From Streptomyces varsoviensis (GTDB lineage: Bacteria > Actinomycetota > Actinomycetes > Streptomycetales > Streptomycetaceae), in assembly GCF_000718635.1 (NCBI RefSeq), contig NZ_JOBF01000012.1:1-64000 (forward strand): a DNA stretch of 64,000 nucleotides, in the 5' to 3' direction. The position numbers and the translations under genes were made by a program. A model generated the notes under the pieces. It was not told where the DNA came from and ran no database searches. It saw only the letters and a list, made by a program, of their open reading frames with translations. Positions 1 to 8,620 of the stretch are shown one piece after another; position 1 is the stretch's first letter, and each line of letters opens with the position of its first letter.

Positions 1-97
1 GGTGACACCACCCCCCAGGTCATCCCTTCGACAGGGGGCAACAGTCATGCCGGACCCGGAGGCCAGCGGCCCCATTGCGGAGCCGCGGAAAACATAA

Positions 98-130
98 CGA
101 GGGGTGCGGCCGGTGCGGCCGCACCCCTCG
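98..130 (-). terminator. Hairpin downstream of the VOC gene
   Basis: A perfect 14-bp inverted repeat (98-111 with 117-130, loop 112-116) lies eight bases past the stop of the VOC gene. No U-tract follows, as is usual in Streptomyces. Positions 1-97 hold nothing I can support as a gene. Confidence 0.6.
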
Positions 131-138
131 CGGAACGG

Positions 139-606
139 TCAGGACTGGGTGTACTCGGCCGCGACGTCGACGATCCAGGTGACGCCGAAGCGGTCGGCCA
201 GCATCCCGAACGCAGGGGCCCACTGGGCGGGGCCGAACGCCTCGATCACGGTCGCGCCCTTGGCGAGGCCCTCCCACACGGGGGTGACCTCGTCGACGCT
301 GTCGCCGCGGACGGACAGGAAGAACGGCTCCTGGGTGATCGTGGTGCCGTTCTCCCGACGGGTGGTGGGCGCGCCAGGGGTGGCAGGCGCGTGGTCGCCG
401 GGCACGTCGTAGGCCATGACCCGGAAGCCGCTGTCGGCGACGACCTGGCCGAAAACGACGTTCGTCGCGCCGGGCAGTTCGGCGGGCATCCCGAAGTCGG
501 CGTAGGTGGCGACGGTGAGCCGGCCGCCGAAGACCGACTGGTAGAACTCCAGGGCTTCGCGGGCCTGGCCGTGGAAGTTCAGGTGCGCGACAGCGTTGAG
601 CGACAT
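139..606 (-). CDS. VOC-family (PhnB/glyoxalase-like) protein
   Basis: A 155-residue protein of the vicinal oxygen chelate superfamily, PhnB/3-demethylubiquinone-methyltransferase-like branch. It opens AHLNFHGQAREALEFYQSVFGG, the typical first beta-alpha-beta unit, and ends with FGVTWIVD, a hallmark of this branch. Substrate and metal use cannot be told from sequence. The ATG at 606 fits the family; an in-frame GTG at 624 would add six residues, and an AAGGA sequence lies about 11 bases before the chosen ATG. It is divergent from a WYL regulator 113 bp away, which is a plausible local regulator. Confidence 0.9.
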   Translation of the reverse strand: MSLNAVAHLNFHGQAREALEFYQSVFGGRLTVATYADFGMPAELPGATNVVFGQVVADSGFRVMAYDVPGDHAPATPGAPTTRRENGTTITQEPFFLSVRGDSVDEVTPVWEGLAKGATVIEAFGPAQWAPAFGMLADRFGVTWIVDVAAEYTQS

Positions 607-719
607 GGTGTTCCGGTCCTTCACGAGTGTTTTCAGGTGCCGGAGGTTTCCGGCGACAGGACCGACGTTGTCAGCAGTACAGGTCAGAGAACGTCCGCTT
701 CTCTTGGCAGGGTGAAAAC

Positions 720-1709
720 ATGCCGATCGCCTCCTCGACGACGACCTCCAGCCGGCTGCTGGCGCTGTTGTCCATGCTGCAGGCCCGCCGCGACTGGTCC
801 GGCGGCCTGCTCGCCGAGCGGCTGAGCGTCAGCGAGCGAACCGTGCGCCGCGACATCGACCGGCTGCGCGAGCTGGGCTACCGCGTGCAGGAGATCAAGG
901 GCCCCGACGGCGGCTACCGACTCGAAGCGGGCAGCCAGATGCCGCCACTGCTGTTCGACGAGGAGCAGGCGGTCGCGCTGGCCGTGGCGCTGCGGATCGC
1001 CGTCGGGACGGGCGCGGGCATCGAGGAGGCGGCCGCGCGGGCGCTCGCCACCGTGCGGCAGGTGCTGCCGTCGCGGTTGCGGCAGCGGGTCGACACCCTC
1101 AAGATCAGCGCGGCCGGGCACGGCGCCGAGGCGCAGGTCGATACCGAGATCCTGCTGACGCTGAGCGCCGCGGCCCGCGCGGGGGAGGAGCTGCGGTTCG
1201 ACTACCGCCCACCGGGGCGCACCGAGGACGCCGAGCCGCGCCCGACTCGCCGGGTGCAGCCGCATCACCTGGTGGTACGTGCCGGGCGCTGGTACGTCGC
1301 CGGCTGGGACCCCGACCGCGGCGACTGGCGGACCTTCCGTGTCGACGGGATGACACCGCGGGTCCCGACCGGGCCGCAGGTCGCTCCCCGTGAAGTGCCG
1401 GGTGGCGACGTGACCGCCTTCCTCTCGGCCCGGTTCAAGGGCTCCGAGGGCGCGGACGCCTGGCCCTGCCGCGGCGAGGTGATCCTCGGCCTGCCGGTGG
1501 CGGAGGTGGCCCCGTTCGCCGACGAAGACGGCGTCGAGGCACTCGGCACCGACCGGACCAGGCTGACGACGGGCTCCTGGTCCTGGGCCGCCCTCGCGGC
1601 GGCGTTGGCCCGCTTCGACACCGAGATCGAGGTGATCGCGCCACCGGAACTGCGTACGGCGTTCGCGGAGCTCTCCCGCCGCGCCGGCCGCGCCGCGGGA
1701 ACCGGGTAG
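720..1709 (+). CDS. YafY-type HTH/WYL transcriptional regulator
   Basis: A 329-residue DeoR-like regulator: winged helix at about residues 10-65 (LLALLSMLQARRDWSGGLLAERLSVSERTVRRDI, split here only for description), then a WYL ligand-binding domain around 140-230, where the family WYL motif reads RWYVAGWD, and a C-terminal WCX extension. WYL proteins sense small molecules or nucleic-acid products; the ligand here is unknown. The ATG at 720 is chosen over an upstream in-frame start at 627 because the family begins just before SSRLLALL and the longer version runs into the VOC promoter region. It probably controls itself and the divergent VOC gene (inference). Confidence 0.9.
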   Translation: MPIASSTTTSSRLLALLSMLQARRDWSGGLLAERLSVSERTVRRDIDRLRELGYRVQEIKGPDGGYRLEAGSQMPPLLFDEEQAVALAVALRIAVGTGAGIEEAAARALATVRQVLPSRLRQRVDTLKISAAGHGAEAQVDTEILLTLSAAARAGEELRFDYRPPGRTEDAEPRPTRRVQPHHLVVRAGRWYVAGWDPDRGDWRTFRVDGMTPRVPTGPQVAPREVPGGDVTAFLSARFKGSEGADAWPCRGEVILGLPVAEVAPFADEDGVEALGTDRTRLTTGSWSWAALAAALARFDTEIEVIAPPELRTAFAELSRRAGRAAGTG

Positions 1710-1914
1710 GGCGCAGGCCCCATGCCGGCGGACGCCATGGCCGTGGGAGCCTGCGGGCGGGCCCGCGCCCGCCCCGCTTCCCTCTATGCGTTCAAGGAAC
1801 CCCGGGAGGGGAGCGGTGGCGGCGCACCTCCGGCCTGGACAAGCGCCCGTACGACCTTCGGCAGTGGGAGAAAGTGGAAGCGGGAGTTACCGCGCTGGGC
1901 CTTTGGCTGTGCCT

Positions 1915-3438
<1,524 letters not shown>

Positions 3439-3521
3439 CTAGGGCGGCCTTCCGTCCGTCTGCCGCCCGCTCCGTCGCGAACGGCGGTGTGGGCAGGAGG
3501 CTAGGGCGCGGGACGTTGCAC

Positions 3522-3740
3522 GGACGTTGCGCTCTGCGCCGCAGGGCGTTGTGCGGGTGGCGCGCCTTGTGTCGCGGGTCGTAGTGCGGTGGCGCGCCCT
3601 GGGCCGTGGGCCGTCGTGCGGCGTTGCGCCTTGTGCCCGCGGGGCGTTGTGCGGGCGTTGCGCTCTGCGTCGCAGGTCGTCGCGCTGAGGTTGCCCCTGC
3701 GCCGCGGGTCGTCGCGCGGACGTTGCCCCTACGCCGCGCC
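3522..3740. repeat. 33-bp minisatellite between regulator and aldehyde dehydrogenase
   Basis: About 6.7 imperfect tandem units of 32-33 bp fill most of the 373-bp gap: units begin near 3522, 3555, 3588, 3620, 3653, 3686 and 3718. Each has a core like GTTGCGCTCTGCGCCGCAGG and ends in (G)TGC or CGC. The array lies where the promoter or leader of the aldehyde dehydrogenase must be. A separate 17-bp direct repeat (TTCGCCCAGGG(T/C)TACCC) at 3784-3817 spans the stop codon of the regulator gene. No gene is seen in 3439-3811. Confidence 0.8.
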
Positions 3741-3811
3741 AGTGGCCTCGGCCGGGCGGCGGGGCGGGCGTTCGGCGCGCGCCTTCGCCCAGGGTTACCC
3801 TTCGCCCAGGG

Positions 3812-5074
3812 CTACCCGCCGCCCCTCGCCACGCCGTACGCCTCCCGCAGTCTCCCCGTTCGCGACGCCACCGCCTCCCGGCCCGGCGCCCGCGCCGCCA
3901 GTACGCCCAACAGCGCCTCGCTCACCTCCAGATCGTCCTCGCCCCACGACGACTGCGCCCACCACCGCAGCAGATACGGGTCGCGCGCCGCCAGCAGCGC
4001 CCGGCGCACCCCGTCCTCCAGTACGTACCGCGCCCGGCGCACGCCCGGCGCCTCCGAGGAGGGGAGGAGTGGGCCCCGGTACGTGCGCGAGACGGCGTGC
4101 AGCGCTCCGGCCGCCAGTTCCTCGGTCGCCGTCGCCACGTCCGTACGCAAGGGGGCGCGGAGCCGGTACGGGCGCGAGACGAGCAGCGGGCCCACCAGGC
4201 GGCGCAGCCGGGAGAGTTCGGCGCGCAGCGTCACCGGGTCGACCGGCCGCTCCCCGTACAGCTCCAGCGCCAACTGATCGCCCGTCAGGCCCTCGGGGTG
4301 ACAGGCCAGCAGCACCATGATCTCGCTGTGCCGCCGGCCCAGCCGCAGCCGCCGCCCGCCGACCGACAGCAGCGCCTCGTCGCGCCCCAGCGCCGTCAGG
4401 AAGTCCCGCTCCGCCCGGGGCACGGCCGACAACCGCGCCTCCGCCGCGCGGGCCGTCGCCTGGACCAGCGCCAGGCTGTACGGGCCCGCCAGATGGTCGC
4501 CGCCGGAGATGTCCACCGCGCCCAACAGCCGCCCGCTGCACGGGTCGTGCACCGGGGCGGCGGCGCACGTCCACGGCTGCACCACGCGGTTGTAGTGCTC
4601 CGTGGTGAAGATCTGCACCGCGTGGTCCGTCGCGAGCGCCGTGCCCGGGCCGTTGGTGCCCGCGTGACGTTCGTCCCAGCGGCCGCCCGCCACCAGGTTC
4701 ATCGTCTCCGCCCGGCTCCGCGCGCCCGCGTGCCCTTCCACCCACAGCATGCGCCCGTACTCGTCGCACACCGCCAGCAGATACGCCCCCTCGTCGGCCA
4801 CGGACCCCAGCAACTCCCTGACCAGCGGCATCGCCCCCGCCAGCGGATGCGCCCGGCGGTACTCCGCCAACTCGCCGTCGCTCAGATCGATCGGCGCGAC
4901 GGCCTCCGTCGCCGATCGCGAACGCGCGCAGCGCCGCCAGGAGTCGGCGACCACCCGCCGCACCTGCGGGCCGACCGCACCCCCGGTCAGGAACTCCTCA
5001 TGTGCGCGGCGGACCGCACGGCGGCTTTCGACGGGGTCCGCGTCCGCCGCCAGCGCGAGCCATGGGTTGACCAC
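3812..5074 (-). CDS. GAF-domain HTH transcriptional regulator
   Basis: A 420-residue AcoR-like regulator lacking the AAA+ domain. Residues about 80-200 form a GAF sensor (LAVCDEYGRMLWVEGH, then RHAGTNGPGTAL, a classic motif of this group); a winged-helix DNA-binding region follows (GRRHSEIMVLLACHPEGLTGDQLALELYGE, described here by its parts, about 255-310). The GTG at 5074 is chosen because GGAGG sits six bases upstream. The longer in-frame ORF to 5602 has no family similarity before this point. The downstream partner is the aldehyde dehydrogenase. The start lies inside the zinc-ribbon gene, so the two overlap by 88 bp. Confidence 0.88.
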   Translation of the reverse strand: MVNPWLALAADADPVESRRAVRRAHEEFLTGGAVGPQVRRVVADSWRRCARSRSATEAVAPIDLSDGELAEYRRAHPLAGAMPLVRELLGSVADEGAYLLAVCDEYGRMLWVEGHAGARSRAETMNLVAGGRWDERHAGTNGPGTALATDHAVQIFTTEHYNRVVQPWTCAAAPVHDPCSGRLLGAVDISGGDHLAGPYSLALVQATARAAEARLSAVPRAERDFLTALGRDEALLSVGGRRLRLGRRHSEIMVLLACHPEGLTGDQLALELYGERPVDPVTLRAELSRLRRLVGPLLVSRPYRLRAPLRTDVATATEELAAGALHAVSRTYRGPLLPSSEAPGVRRARYVLEDGVRRALLAARDPYLLRWWAQSSWGEDDLEVSEALLGVLAARAPGREAVASRTGRLREAYGVARGGG

Positions 5075-5322
5075 GTGGACCCTCCGGAACGTTCGGCAGC
5101 CTCGATTTCGACGATACTGCCGATGTCCCCGCCGGTGGTGCCGCGCGGAGGGGGCGCGTAGCCGGGCGGTGAGGCGTATCCGCAGCCGTGGCAGATCTTC
5201 CAGCCGTCCTGGTTCACGGCGAGCTGCCCACCGCAGTTGGGGCACTGCTCCGCACGGGGCCGCCGCCCACGGGCCGGCGCGCCCGCGCCGGAGTCGTGCG
5301 GCGCGCACATGGTCGCGGTCAT
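4987..5322 (-). CDS. Small zinc-ribbon protein
   Basis: A 111-residue ORF with a clear zinc ribbon (CPNCGG at about 27-32 and CHGCGY at about 45-50, with NQDGWK between). The start ATG at 5322 has an almost perfect ribosome site, AAGGAGGG, four bases upstream, so translation is likely. The last 29 residues are basic and low in information and overlap the GAF gene start by 88 bp in another frame. Either the overlap is real (translational coupling), or the tail is an extension past a lost stop. Function is unknown; partner binding by the zinc ribbon is only a guess. Confidence 0.6.
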   Translation of the reverse strand: MTATMCAPHDSGAGAPARGRRPRAEQCPNCGGQLAVNQDGWKICHGCGYASPPGYAPPPRGTTGGDIGSIVEIEAAERSGGSTWSTHGSRWRRTRTPSKAAVRSAAHMRSS

Positions 5323-5984
5323 GATCCCTCCTTGCCGCCCACATTCCCTGCCGGGCGACTGCCCCGCAAGAGGAAGAACAAGCCCCGCCCGGCGGCCGCC
5401 CCGGCCCCGGATTCCGGCGTCCGTGCTGCGCGTACGCTCGACTCCGCCGTGGGCAACGGGACCAGTGGGGCCGGTCGGCTACCGGGCCCACGGTGCCGCT
5501 CGCCACCGGACCAACGGTGCGCCGTCGACTGGACGCGATGCCATCGGTGACTGGACGCGACGCCGGCGTCGACTGGACGCGATGCCATCGGCGGCTGGAC
5601 ACGACGTCGGCGGCAACCGGACCGCCGCACTCCGGCCCAACGTGTTCACACGGGGTGTGCGCACCGCACCCGAGCGCATTCGACGCACACGCTCCCGTCC
5701 GGCGGCGGGCAGCGGTTCACTCACTGAGGCGAGTCCCACATGGCGCGACGGGACCCCGGACCGCCGGTCACTTCCCCCGAGCCGCCGGTCCGCCGCCTCG
5801 CACCGCCGGGCGGACGGTGTGAGGCGGAGCCGCGCCCCTCTTTCCCGCCTTCCTCCCCACTCTCCTCATCACTCTCCTCATCCCTCGCGCGGCACCGCTT
5901 CAGCGCCTTGGCGGACGGCCCCTGTGCGCCCCCGGTGTGCGCCCCCGGCGTCGGGCTGTCAGACCCGGGTGCAACGATGAGGTC
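5323..5984. other. 662-bp gene-free stretch
   Basis: No ORF here looks like a gene on either strand. It holds the promoter region of the zinc-ribbon/GAF/aldehyde dehydrogenase group at its left end, the 22-bp repeat array at 5527-5614, and the leader of the Met/His-rich membrane protein at the right. No convincing sigma-70 promoter was recognised. Confidence 0.5.
5527..5614. repeat. 22-bp tandem repeat, four units
   Basis: Units start at exactly 5527, 5549, 5571 and 5593, each beginning G(A/G)CTGGAC(G/A)CGA. Units 1 and 3 are nearly identical, as are the ends of 2 and 4, so the array may have grown by duplication of a 44-bp pair. The period is not a multiple of three, which argues against coding. 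Confidence 0.8.
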
Positions 5985-6713
5985 ATGGAAGCGGGGCACG
6001 GTCTTCGGGCGCTGCGGGCCACAGTGTTCGCGGCGGTCTGCGTGCTGCTCGCGGCCCTGGGACACGCGGTCATGTCCGGCACGGCCGTCCCCTGGTGGGC
6101 GATCGGCGGCGCGCTCAGCGGTACGGGCGGCGCGGCCTGGTTCATGGCCGGCCGCGAGCGCGGTCCGCTGCTGGTCACGCTCGCCACCGTGGGGGCCCAG
6201 TCCGGCCTGCACTCCTTCTTCGAGATCGCGCAGAACGTGGCCCGTACGAGCGCGGCCGCCGGCCTCCAGCACGCCGCGGGCATGGGGCACTCCATGGCCG
6301 CCGGCGATGGAGGCATGGCGGCGATGAACGCCGCGGGTATGCCGGGCATGTCAGGCATGGCAGGCACGTCCGGTGGGATGTCCGTCCAGGCGGGCGCCCA
6401 CAACATGGGGCATATGGCGCACATGGGGCATGGTGCGCTCGGGATGTGGTCCGCGCACGTCCTGGTCGCCCTCGTGTCCGCCATGTGGCTGTGCGGCGGC
6501 GAGCAGGCGGCCTTCCGGCTCGGACGCGCCCTCACGGCGCGGCTGTTCGCGCCGCTCTTCATCCTCTTCCACGACGCCCCGGCGACCCGCCCCGCGCCCC
6601 GAATACGCCGCGCCGACGGCGAACGCGCCCGCGCGGCGCAGCGGCTGCGGCAACTGCTCTACGCCCATGTCCTCGCCACCCGTGGCCCGCCGGCCCGCGC
6701 CGCCGTCGTCTGA
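5985..6713 (+). CDS. Met/His-rich integral membrane protein
   Basis: A 242-residue protein with hydrophobic segments at about 10-30, 37-55, 60-80 and 152-172, and a hydrophilic basic C-terminus. Between the third and fourth segments (about 96-155) lies a loop with some fifteen methionines and six histidines in runs such as MPGMSGM and HNMGHMAHMGHG. Such loops bind Cu(I)/Ag(I) in copper proteins, so periplasm-facing copper binding is a reasonable inference, supported by the copper ATPase and PCu(A)C chaperone nearby. The ATG at 5985 follows a GATGAGG ribosome site; the in-frame start at 5937 is unsupported. No named family was recognised. Confidence 0.75.
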   Translation: MEAGHGLRALRATVFAAVCVLLAALGHAVMSGTAVPWWAIGGALSGTGGAAWFMAGRERGPLLVTLATVGAQSGLHSFFEIAQNVARTSAAAGLQHAAGMGHSMAAGDGGMAAMNAAGMPGMSGMAGTSGGMSVQAGAHNMGHMAHMGHGALGMWSAHVLVALVSAMWLCGGEQAAFRLGRALTARLFAPLFILFHDAPATRPAPRIRRADGERARAAQRLRQLLYAHVLATRGPPARAAVV

Positions 6714-6822
6714 CGGCACGCACCACGCGACCGGAACACCACGTCACCGGCGCGCCCCGCCCGACGGGCCGGGCGCCCGGATTCCAGGAAGGACCCAGGG
6801 CGATGACCCCTGCCCTGACACG

Positions 6823-7095
6823 GGCCGTTCAGCGGCCCGGCGCACTCCCGACGGCCGTTTGCCGACCCGGCTCAGCCCTTACGGCCGTTGTCCGACCCGG
6901 CTCAGCTTTTACGGCCGTTTGCCGACCCGACTCAGCCCATACGGCCGTTCAGCAGTCCGACCCGCCCCCCATGGCCGTTCGCCGGCCCGGCGCCTCGCTC
7001 GTGGCCGTACGACGGTCCGCCGCGACAGCCCTCGTGGCCGTGCGGCAGCCCAACCCGCCCCGCACCGCCGTGCAACGGCAGCCCCGCTCAGCCCA
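6823..7095. repeat. 30-bp minisatellite, nine units
   Basis: Units begin at 6823, 6853, 6883, 6913, 6943, 6973, 7003, 7036 and 7066, all opening with GGCCGT (the last with CGCCGT); one unit is 33 bp, the others 30. Units 2-4 are nearly identical (GGCCGTTTGCCGACCCGGCT-like). The array fills 6714-7087 between the membrane protein and the anti-sigma-like ORF, a stretch with no other supportable gene. One plus frame from 6803 reads as ten-residue repeats (TAVCRPGSAL-like) but overlaps the opposite-strand ORF and is not called. Confidence 0.85.
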
Positions 7096-7276
7096 CGCCC
7101 CACGCCCCGTCGAGCCCGGCGGCGAGTTCCTTCAGCCGCCGCACTCCTTCGTCGAAGCGGCGGCACGCCTCACAGCCCCGTACGTGTGCGTCGAGGGCGT
7201 ACCCCGGCACGTTCGGGGGCAGCGCCTCGCCGTCGGCGCGGGCGGATATGGCGGTACGGGCGTCACAGCAGTCCAC
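7088..7276 (-). CDS. Small zf-HC2-like anti-sigma candidate
   Basis: A 62-residue ORF: VDCCDARTAISARADGE, then DAHVRGCEACRRF, a short polar tail and stop. The HxxxCxxC arrangement plus the upstream cysteine is the zinc-binding motif of ZAS/zf-HC2 anti-sigma factors, and the N-terminus resembles the start of longer actinobacterial zf-HC2 proteins that sit beside ECF sigma genes. There is no membrane segment, so a sensor domain is missing or never existed. The GTG at 7276 has GAGGGG only two bases upstream, which is tight. It is divergent from the ECF sigma gene, 52 bp away. Too short for certainty, but motif and location agree. Confidence 0.6.
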   Translation of the reverse strand: MDCCDARTAISARADGEALPPNVPGYALDAHVRGCEACRRFDEGVRRLKELAAGLDGAWGVG

Positions 7277-7328
7277 CCCCTCATCGTCGCCGGTACGAGC
7301 CGGGCCGTGTCCAGCGGGGGAGGCGGCC

Positions 7329-7904
7329 GTGCGTGACGACGAGGCGGTGACCGCGTGGGCGCTCGCGGCGCGCGGCGGGGACGCGGAGGCGGTGGACCGC
7401 TTCATCCGGGCCACCCAGAGCGACGTCCGGCGGTATGTGGCCAGGCTCAGCGGCGACCCGCAGGGCGCCGACGACCTGGTCCAGGAGACGTATCTGCGGG
7501 CGCTGCGCGGTCTGCCGCGTTTCGAGGGCCGCTCCTCCGCGCGCACCTGGCTGCTGTCCATCGCCCGCCGTACGGTCGTCGACCGGCTCCGGTGCAACGC
7601 GGCCCGGCCCCGGCTCTCCGACACCGACGACTGGCAGACGGCGGCCGAACGGACCCAGTCCCCGGCGCTGCCCGGCTTCGACGAAGGGGTGGCGCTCTCG
7701 CAGCTCCTGGACCGGCTGCCGTACGAGAGGCGTGAGGCGTTCGTCCTGACACAGTTGCTGGGGCTGCCGTACGCCGAGGCCGCCGCCGTGGCGGGCTGCC
7801 CCGTCGGCACCGTGCGCTCGCGCGTGGCGCGGGCCCGCGAGGCGCTCATCGGCCAGTTGGCGACCGCGGAAGCGGCGGCGGCGCGGGTCCCGGCGCTGGC
7901 CTAG
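7329..7904 (+). CDS. ECF-family RNA polymerase sigma factor
   Basis: A 191-residue sigma-70 family protein with region 2 at about 15-85 (DDLVQETYLRALRGLPRF, then RTWLLSIARRTVVDRLR) and region 4 at about 125-180 (LDRLPYERREAFVLTQLLGL, AAAVAGCPVGTVRSRVARAR), and no region 3. It should direct polymerase to an AAC-type -35. The GTG at 7329 has GGGGGAGG five bases upstream. The divergent zinc-finger ORF may be its anti-sigma factor. The promoter-like GGGAAC-N17-CGACT elements at 11965, 12051 and 17688 are candidate targets, by proximity only. Confidence 0.93.
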   Translation: MRDDEAVTAWALAARGGDAEAVDRFIRATQSDVRRYVARLSGDPQGADDLVQETYLRALRGLPRFEGRSSARTWLLSIARRTVVDRLRCNAARPRLSDTDDWQTAAERTQSPALPGFDEGVALSQLLDRLPYERREAFVLTQLLGLPYAEAAAVAGCPVGTVRSRVARAREALIGQLATAEAAAARVPALA

Positions 7905-7924
7905 CCGACTGATCGACGGCCCAA

Positions 7925-7959
7925 GTCGGGGGTTACGGGCCCCGCCCGTAACCCCCGAC
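7925..7959. terminator. Bidirectional terminator hairpin
   Basis: Perfect 15-bp stem (7925-7939 with 7945-7959) and five-base loop, between the convergent sigma factor and PCu(A)C genes. Confidence 0.85.
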
Positions 7960-8041
7960 CCGGTGCTGTCCTTTGACATCCACCACCGAGTCGTACGGCC
8001 TCGGCGGCGGCCCGGACCGCGCCGCGCTCTTGCGTCGTCCC

Positions 8042-8620
8042 TCAGCTACCGGGCCGTACGACCTCGGCGACGGCTTCGACCGCGCCGCTCTCGCGGAAGT
8101 GCAGCACGAACGGCACCCGGTCGCCGACGCGCGCCTTCGGCGGGCCCTGCACCATGATGTCCATGCCGCGGTGCGACATCGCCAGCTCGCCGCCGGCGGG
8201 TACGGGCATCGAGCCGAGCATCTCCATCGTGCCGGCGCCATCCCGTTCGACGTTCCGGCTGAGCATCGCCTCACGCGCGGAGGGGACCTCCACCCGCAGC
8301 AGTTCGTCGTCCGCGCCGCCGGTGTTGCGGACCTGGAAGAACGCGGCGGTCTCGCCGCCGTCGAACGGCAGGAGCATCCGGCCGCCCGTCACCTCCAGTT
8401 CGGCCGGGCTGCCGGCCGCCCCGGACGCCGCCCACGCCCCGAGCCCGCCGAGCGCGACGACGAAGGCCGCCACCGGGACCAGCGCGGCACGGACGGCCGG
8501 GGCGACGGCCCGCCACAGGGGAGCGGGGGCGGCCCCCACCGCTTCGTCGCCGACGCTCGTACTCGTACTTGTGCTCGTGCTCGTGCTCCTGCTCCTGCTC
8601 CTGCTCGTGTTCGCGTTCAC
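8042..8620 (-). CDS. PCu(A)C-family copper chaperone
   Basis: A 192-residue membrane-anchored protein. Residues about 45-65 form a transmembrane anchor; the rest is a DUF461/PCu(A)C domain that would carry Cu(I) outside the membrane, for example to cytochrome oxidase. The copper motif is recognisable: MLSRN, then GTMEML, then AMSHRGMDIMV (HxxM near about 150). The first ligand histidine normally seen in the domain is not evident (it reads AREAMLSRN), so copper binding should be tested. The start GTG overlaps the stop of copA by four bases (GTGA), giving an operon. The first 22 residues are a Ser/Arg/Thr repeat made by a hexanucleotide microsatellite. Confidence 0.85.
   Translation of the reverse strand: MNANTSRSRSRSTSTSTSTSTSVGDEAVGAAPAPLWRAVAPAVRAALVPVAAFVVALGGLGAWAASGAAGSPAELEVTGGRMLLPFDGGETAAFFQVRNTGGADDELLRVEVPSAREAMLSRNVERDGAGTMEMLGSMPVPAGGELAMSHRGMDIMVQGPPKARVGDRVPFVLHFRESGAVEAVAEVVRPGS
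8555..8610. repeat. Hexanucleotide microsatellite at the chaperone N-terminus
   Basis: About nine 6-bp units (GCTCGT or GCTCCT on the plus strand) encode alternating Ser-Thr/Ser-Arg at residues 5-22 of the PCu(A)C protein. Slippage here would keep frame. Confidence 0.8.

Noticed and set aside
6823..7095. Possible CRISPR array.
   Set aside because: The units are contiguous with no unique spacers and no cas genes are present.
6803..7336. Plus-strand ORF with ten-residue TAVCRPGSAL-type repeats.
   Set aside because: It is the translation of the 30-bp minisatellite, overlaps the anti-sigma candidate and the sigma gene start, and its remainder has no recognisable fold.
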